Below are positions 5,854 through 9,321 of a stretch of DNA of 9,321 nt, in pieces. The stretch lies in the NCBI GenBank assembly GCA_944390615.1, contig CALXRJ010000005.1, positions 1 to 9,321 of the forward strand. Direction: 5' to 3'. The notes under the pieces are model-generated. The model saw nothing but the letters and a program-made list of their open reading frames with translations. It was not told the origin of the DNA and ran no database searches. The stretch comes from an uncultured Clostridia bacterium (GTDB lineage Bacteria > Bacillota > Clostridia > TANB77 > CAG-508). A program made the translations under genes and the position numbers. The first letter of the stretch is position 1. Each line of letters starts with the position of its first letter.

Positions 5854-6420
5854 ATGCAAAGAGAAGAAGCAATCGATTTATTAAAAAAATATAACAAAGA
5901 AGAATTTCATATTAGACATGCTTGCACTGTAGAGGCAGTTATGAGATATTTTGCAAAAGAAAATGGACAAGATGAAGACTTTTGGGGAATTGTAGGATTA
6001 TTACATGATGTTGATTTTGAACAATATCCAGACGAACATTGTCAAAAAGCACCTGAACTATTAAAAGAAATTAACGCATCAGACGAAATGATTCATGCCA
6101 TTTGTAGCCATGGATATGGTATTTGTTCTAATATAAAGCCAGAACATGAGATGGAAAAAATACTATTTGCAGTAGATGAATTAACCGGATTAATCTGGGC
6201 TGCAGTAAAAATGAGACCATCGAAAAGTACAAAAGACATGGAAGTATCTAGTTTAAAAAAGAAATTTAAAGATAAAAAATTTGCAGCAGGATGTTCAAGA
6301 GATACGATTAAACAAGGAGCAGAACAACTTGGTTGGGATTTAGATAAATTGTTTGAAAAGACTATTTTCGCAATGAGAAGTTGTGAAGATGAGATTGAAA
6401 GTGAGATGAAAGATTTTTAA
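5854..6420 (+). CDS. HD domain-containing (HDIG-type) hydrolase
   Basis: The 188-aa soluble protein belongs to the HD superfamily of metal-dependent phosphohydrolases, commonly annotated HDIG domain-containing protein. The metal-binding series is visible: H22 in HIRHACTVEAVM, H51-D52 in GLLHDVDFEQYP, H81 and H86 in HAICSHGYG, and D108 in FAVDELTGLIWA. The C-terminal third (SSLKKKFKDKKFAAGCSRDTI and after) is helical and lacks a second catalytic domain. Family members act on nucleotides or other phosphoesters; the specific substrate cannot be read from the sequence. The start is supported by AAAGGAAG (5838-5845). It follows the acetyltransferase closely, and no terminator is evident after it before the next promoter. 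Confidence 0.88.
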   Translation: MQREEAIDLLKKYNKEEFHIRHACTVEAVMRYFAKENGQDEDFWGIVGLLHDVDFEQYPDEHCQKAPELLKEINASDEMIHAICSHGYGICSNIKPEHEMEKILFAVDELTGLIWAAVKMRPSKSTKDMEVSSLKKKFKDKKFAAGCSRDTIKQGAEQLGWDLDKLFEKTIFAMRSCEDEIESEMKDF

Positions 6421-6442
6421 TTTTTGCAAAAATAGAGAAAAT
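6421..6442 (+). repeat. Short palindromic direct repeat, left of the four-cysteine gene unit
   Basis: TTTTTGCAAAAATAGAGAAAAT here resembles 6737-6760, sharing the 12-base palindrome TTTTTGCAAAAA and most of the following A-rich bases. The two copies bracket the compact transcription unit. In AT-rich DNA this could be coincidence. Confidence 0.4.
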
Positions 6443-6452
6443 GTAGTATAAT
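6424..6452 (+). promoter_or_regulatory. Promoter of the four-cysteine protein gene
   Basis: -35 TTGCAA (6424-6429), 17-base spacer, and a perfect -10 TATAAT (6447-6452). Transcription should start near 6459, leaving a structured 5' UTR of about 70 bases. Confidence 0.75.
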
Positions 6453-6462
6453 AATAATAGCA

Positions 6463-6525
6463 TGACCAGTGGGTTATGTCAGGAACTGTTGTAGCCGTTT
6501 TAAAAACCGAGAGGAGGTTGGTTTT
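6463..6525 (+). promoter_or_regulatory. Structured 5' UTR displaying the ribosome binding site
   Basis: The UTR is GC-richer than its surroundings. TGACC (6463-6467) can pair with GGTTA (6472-6476, one G-U) around AGTG. The inverted repeat AAAACC/GGTTTT (6503-6508 and 6520-6525) loops out GAGGAGG (6511-6517). That ribosome binding site lies 13 bases from the ATG, longer than usual; the right arm occupies the spacer. I match it to no known riboswitch. Confidence 0.4.
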
Positions 6526-6530
6526 AAATT

Positions 6531-6686
6531 ATGGGTTACTATGAAGAAGAGCAGGAAAGAAGGGAAGAGCTGCGGAGGTTTTATAAGCAGCAGAAATCCG
6601 TAAGACCGGAATGTAATTTCGGCTATAAGGATTGCCTGACCTGCAAAGGGTCTAAAAACTGTAAAATAAAGCAGTTTTTAGACTAA
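6531..6686 (+). CDS. Small four-cysteine protein of unknown function (51 aa)
   Basis: I do not recognise this protein. It starts MGYYEEEQERREELRRFYKQ, a strongly charged, probably helical segment, and then carries four cysteines, C28, C35, C38 and C44 (C-x6-C-x2-C-x5-C), in a lysine-rich tail with CLTCKGSKNC. The spacing would suit a small metal-binding knuckle, probably zinc, and a nucleic-acid or protein partner, but that is inference. Codon use differs from neighbours: CTG, CGG, CAG, ACC, CCG, GGC and TGC are frequent, and by my count 63 of 156 bases are G or C (about 40%), clearly richer than the flanking genes. It has its own consensus promoter, a strong GAGGAGG site and its own terminator, so it is a monocistronic unit. 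Horizontal acquisition is plausible. Confidence 0.8.
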   Translation: MGYYEEEQERREELRRFYKQQKSVRPECNFGYKDCLTCKGSKNCKIKQFLD

Positions 6687-6692
6687 AAGAAA

Positions 6693-6741
6693 AAGCTATC
6701 TGCCAAAGAGCTATTGTTTGGCAGATAGCTTCTTTCTTTTT
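6693..6741 (+). terminator. Intrinsic terminator after the four-cysteine gene
   Basis: A perfect 15-bp stem joins AAGCTATCTGCCAAA (6693-6707) to TTTGGCAGATAGCTT (6717-6731) around a nine-base loop. CTTTCTTTTT follows (6732-6741), and an A-rich run precedes it, so it may work in both directions. Confidence 0.93.
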
Positions 6742-6760
6742 GCAAAAAATCAAGAAAAAT
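6737..6760 (+). repeat. Short palindromic direct repeat, right of the four-cysteine gene unit
   Basis: TTTTTGCAAAAAATCAAGAAAAAT is the partner of 6421-6442. Its T-run is shared with the terminator tract. Confidence 0.35.
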
Positions 6761-6782
6761 TTCAAATTTTTAACAAAATAAT

Positions 6783-6811
6783 CTATCAAAAACATGACAT
6801 AATATTAATAT
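6783..6811 (+). promoter_or_regulatory. Possible promoter of the surface-protein locus
   Basis: A -10-like TAATAT (6806-6811) follows CTATCA (6783-6788, three of six consensus -35 bases) by 17 bases; a second TAATAT is at 6800-6805. The stretch lies after a strong terminator and before a gene, so a promoter is expected, but the exact boxes are uncertain. Confidence 0.35.
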
Positions 6812-6837
6812 AAAACAAAAAAAGGAGGAAAAATTTT

Positions 6838-7908
6838 ATGAAAAAAACAATTTGTATCATAACAGCAATTGCTCTATTTACCATACTTATTTTATCCAAA
6901 AACGCGTATGCGGCAAGTTTAGACACAATTGATGTACAACTTAGCAAAACAACTGTAAGACCTGGAGAAGAAGTAACCGTTACCATACAATTTGGTCAAG
7001 ACTTAGGAGCTTATACATTTGATGTTGCCTATGATAATCATATATTTGAGTATGTTTCAGCAGAAGGAGGAACGCCAAATGATTTAACAGACAAAGTAAG
7101 AGTTGTATTTCATGACTCATCCGGAGGAACCAACCCAAGAACCAATATGAGTGTAACCTTTCGGGCCAAAGCAGATATTACAACATCCAACCCAACAGAT
7201 TTTGCTATAACAGGAGAAGGTTTATCTAATGCAGATACTTCTGTAACCTTTGATGATATTACAACCCCAATTGAAAAAAATGTAACAGTAGAGCCAGAAT
7301 ATATTGATTATACATTACACCTAGCCTCTTCAGGAGACATGATAAAAGGAGAAGAAAAAGAAATGCAACTTTCTTATTCTTCACCAATGGGTCGTTATTA
7401 TGAGCATGCTAGACTAATTGCAGAAGCAACTGGGCCTCAAAATGCCGATGTTCAATTATTAGCAACTGATGAATCAAGTTTAGAACATGACATTATTGAT
7501 AGTGGTTGGGGAGATGCCCAAGGTTATAAAATAGGTGGAAAAGATGTTTCACAAGTTTTAAATGTAAGAGCAATCTTTAGTGATGCCGGAGATTATACGA
7601 TTACTTTAAAATTAATTGACAGAGATAACTCTGACCAAACCATTGCAGAACAAACTTTTTACTTTACCGTTTTAGAAACAGCAACCATCACTCCACCAGA
7701 AGAAAATAATCCTGGTGAAGTAACCAACCCAGAAGAGGCAACCGAAGAGGAAGAAATAGAGCAAATAGAAGAAGAAACAAGTCAGGAAAAAAACCAAGAA
7801 GAAACACCGACTCAATTGCCAAAAACAGGTAGAAATAAGTATGTTTTAGCAATTGGAGTGATAGCAATTTTAGTGGCAACTTGTATTTATATTAATAAAA
7901 GAAAATAA
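6838..7908 (+). CDS. LPKTG cell-wall anchored protein with cohesin-like domain
   Basis: The 356-aa precursor has a signal peptide (MKKTICIITAIALFTILI..., cleavage probably after AYA near residue 25). A cohesin-like domain covers about 29-150, recognisable by LSKTTVRPGEEVTVTIQFG and LGAYTFDVAYDNHIFEYVSA. A second beta-rich Ig-like domain lies at about 155-280 (DAGDYTITLKLIDRD). A Glu/Pro/Thr-rich wall-spanning stretch (281-325) precedes the sorting signal LPKTG (327-331), a hydrophobic span and the tail NKRK. A sortase would cleave at LPKTG and link the protein to peptidoglycan. Cohesin domains bind dockerins in cellulosomes, but similar folds occur singly in non-cellulosomal surface proteins, so a cellulosome is not implied. 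AAAGGAGGA (6821-6829) fixes the start. The sortase gene follows directly and is the likely partner. Confidence 0.88.
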   Translation: MKKTICIITAIALFTILILSKNAYAASLDTIDVQLSKTTVRPGEEVTVTIQFGQDLGAYTFDVAYDNHIFEYVSAEGGTPNDLTDKVRVVFHDSSGGTNPRTNMSVTFRAKADITTSNPTDFAITGEGLSNADTSVTFDDITTPIEKNVTVEPEYIDYTLHLASSGDMIKGEEKEMQLSYSSPMGRYYEHARLIAEATGPQNADVQLLATDESSLEHDIIDSGWGDAQGYKIGGKDVSQVLNVRAIFSDAGDYTITLKLIDRDNSDQTIAEQTFYFTVLETATITPPEENNPGEVTNPEEATEEEEIEQIEEETSQEKNQEETPTQLPKTGRNKYVLAIGVIAILVATCIYINKRK

Positions 7909-7912
7909 AACC

Positions 7913-7961
7913 GAAAGGAGTATTTGTATTTTTACGAAACTCCTTTCCTTACATAAGGAGA
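7913..7961 (+). promoter_or_regulatory. Alternative hairpins overlapping the sortase ribosome binding site
   Basis: GAAAGGAGT (7913-7921) pairs perfectly with ACTCCTTTC (7939-7947) in a hairpin without a real U tract. CCTT (7947-7950), extended to TTTCCTT (7944-7950), can instead pair with AAGGAGA (7955-7961), covering the sortase gene's own AAGGAG. The two share 7944-7947, so forming the first would uncover the ribosome binding site. Confidence 0.4.
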
Positions 7962-7966
7962 AAAGT

Positions 7967-8620
7967 ATGAAAAAAAGAAAAACTTATCAAATTATCATCA
8001 ATTGCATTTTCATTTTTGCTATTTTTTGCATAGTCTTATATTTACTCATAGAGCAATATCAAGAAAATCAAATCAAAAACAAAAAAACGACTCCCTATGA
8101 TATACAAACTTTAAGTACACAGGAAAGTGAGAAATCACAAGAACAAATGGAAAATACTTTAGATTCCCAAAAAAATTTAAAACAATACCCAAAAGAAGAA
8201 ATTATCCAACAATACAAAGGGTATGATGTGGCAGCCAAATTAAAAATTTCCAAAATCGAATTAGAAACTTATATCTTACAAAATTATTCCAAAGCAGCCT
8301 TAAACATAGCAGTAACTAAATTTTGGGGAGCAAATGCCAATGAAATTGGTAATTTTTGTGTGGCAGGTCATAATTTTAAAAATAAAAATATGTTCCGTCG
8401 TTTAAAAGAACTAGAAGTGGGGGATAAACTTGAAATTTCAGATAATACAACAGGAAGGATAGAATACGAAATCTATGATATCTATCAAGTAGAACCAGAA
8501 GACATAAGTTGCTTATCACAAGAGACAAACCAAAAGCGTGAAGTAACTTTAATTACTTGTACCAATGATTCAAAAAAAAGAATTATTGTAAAAGCAAGAG
8601 AAGTGGAAATGACAGATTAG
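7967..8620 (+). CDS. Sortase (class D-like)
   Basis: The 217-aa membrane-anchored transpeptidase would cut LPXTG-type signals and attach the protein to the cell wall. One N-terminal membrane span (about residues 8-28) is followed by a polar linker (30-85) and the sortase barrel. The catalytic histidine is H135 in NFCVAGHNF, the cysteine C198 in TLITCTND, and the arginine most likely R205 in KKRIIVKAR. The TLxTC form and the absence of C-terminal spans fit class D rather than class B or C; class A cannot be fully excluded. AAGGAG (7955-7960) is six bases before the ATG. It lies 58 bases after an LPKTG protein gene, its natural substrate, and just before a wall hydrolase gene. Expression may be tuned by the hairpin pair in front of it. 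Confidence 0.92.
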   Translation: MKKRKTYQIIINCIFIFAIFCIVLYLLIEQYQENQIKNKKTTPYDIQTLSTQESEKSQEQMENTLDSQKNLKQYPKEEIIQQYKGYDVAAKLKISKIELETYILQNYSKAALNIAVTKFWGANANEIGNFCVAGHNFKNKNMFRRLKELEVGDKLEISDNTTGRIEYEIYDIYQVEPEDISCLSQETNQKREVTLITCTNDSKKRIIVKAREVEMTD

Positions 8621-8647
8621 AGAAGAAAGGATTGAAATAGCGAAAAA

Positions 8648-9321
8648 ATGAAAAGATTTAAGAATAAAAAGAAATATATTTTTATCGGTATATTATTTTT
8701 ATTCCTATTTATAGGGATTGTAATTTATTATCAAGTAATCGCATCAGAAAAAACAAATGGGATTGAAACTTTTCCAGAAAGCTATCAAGGCTATTTAACA
8801 GAACTTGCCAAAAAACATCCCAATTGGACATTTACTGCATTATATACTAATTTAGATTGGAATTATGTTATTAGCCAAGAAAATGTATTTGGAAAAAACT
8901 TAGTACCCAAAAATTATACAGACTCTTGGAAAAATACCAATCCAGGGGAATATAATGTAGAAGTAGACAGTGGTTGGGTAGATTGTTCTAAGCAAGCAGT
9001 TGAATATTGTATGGACCCCAGAAACTTTTTAAATGAAGTACGTATTTTTCAATTTGAAACCTTATCTTATGATGCAAAAACCAATCATTTAGAAGGAATT
9101 GAAAAAATCTTGTATGGAACAGAGTTTTATCAAAAAACCGTTTCTTATTATGATGCCAATGGTAATACCATTTATATGGATGAAACCTATTCTGATTTAA
9201 TTTTAAAAGGTGGACAAACTTCCAAAGTTAGTCCTTATCATCTAGCCTCTCGTATTAAGCAAGAAGTAGGACCATTTTTAACCCACTCTTCTATCAGTGG
9301 CACAGTGGAAGGATTTAAAGG
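8648..9321 (+). CDS. Exported beta-N-acetylglucosaminidase-like wall hydrolase (3' truncated by window)
   Basis: Only the first 224 codons are present; the frame is still open at the window end. An N-terminal basic stretch and membrane span (about residues 10-30) act as a signal anchor. The following region matches the start of clostridial glucosaminidases of the LytD/AcmA type: FPESYQGYLTELAKKHPNWT (42-61), LDWNYVISQENVFGKNLV (69-86), YCMDPRNFLNEVRIFQFE (120-137), LEGIEKIL (148-155) and VSPYHLASRIKQEVGP (194-209). The last segment begins the catalytic glucosaminidase domain, including the expected glutamate E206. It would cleave N-acetylglucosaminyl bonds in peptidoglycan. ATG 8648 is the first start after an in-frame TGA at 8633; the nearest ribosome binding site, AAAGGA (8626-8631), is unusually far (16 bases). 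It lies 27 bases after the sortase, so one operon is likely. Confidence 0.85.
   Translation, partial: MKRFKNKKKYIFIGILFLFLFIGIVIYYQVIASEKTNGIETFPESYQGYLTELAKKHPNWTFTALYTNLDWNYVISQENVFGKNLVPKNYTDSWKNTNPGEYNVEVDSGWVDCSKQAVEYCMDPRNFLNEVRIFQFETLSYDAKTNHLEGIEKILYGTEFYQKTVSYYDANGNTIYMDETYSDLILKGGQTSKVSPYHLASRIKQEVGPFLTHSSISGTVEGFK

Overview
The window comes from a low-GC, AT-rich bacterial chromosome, most likely a Firmicute (Bacillota) of clostridial type. This rests on the A/T-rich codons, strong AAGGAGG-like ribosome binding sites, an LPKTG cell-wall anchored protein with its own sortase, a gut-clostridia style glucosaminidase, and a small clostridial-type 4Fe-4S protein. Every gene I support is on the + strand. 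No rRNA, tRNA, CRISPR array or transposase is visible.

Layout. 1-923: the 3' part of an FtsX/MacB-type ABC transporter permease. 1023-1619: a divergent Ham1/ITPase-family nucleotide pyrophosphatase. 1689-2150: a TspO/MBR-family membrane protein. 2158-2410: a strong promoter, a 17-codon leader peptide with three consecutive His codons, several mutually exclusive RNA helices and a strong intrinsic terminator, all in front of a histidyl-tRNA synthetase gene (2466-3770). 3819-4013: a small ferredoxin-like protein. 4138-5835: a disturbed stretch holding a frameshifted small gene, a complete RhuM-family gene and a frameshifted GNAT acetyltransferase; an imperfect 31-bp direct repeat flanks the RhuM gene. 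5854-6420: an HD-domain hydrolase. 6424-6740: a compact, GC-richer self-contained unit (promoter, structured 5' UTR, 51-aa four-cysteine protein, perfect-stem terminator). 6838-9321: a cell-surface locus with a cohesin-like LPKTG protein, a sortase, and the start of an exported beta-N-acetylglucosaminidase that runs off the window.

The most interesting element is the leader of hisS. The segments can be read as a ribosome-controlled attenuator. A ribosome stalled on the His codons leaves a 2262-2299 hairpin intact, which frees 2310-2322 to pair with 2356-2369 and destroy the terminator. A ribosome that reaches the leader stop codon breaks that hairpin, so 2286-2296 captures 2305-2315 and the terminator forms. 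A further 17-bp helix between the leader start and 2319-2335 could keep the system off when the leader is not translated. Firmicutes normally control aminoacyl-tRNA synthetase genes with T-box riboswitches, and no T-box motif is present here.

The surface locus is probably one functional unit: the sortase would attach the LPKTG protein to peptidoglycan and the glucosaminidase would remodel the wall. The RhuM and GNAT stretch and the four-cysteine unit look like accessory insertions into an otherwise housekeeping neighbourhood. All functional statements rest on reading the sequence and recalling family motifs; no database search was possible.
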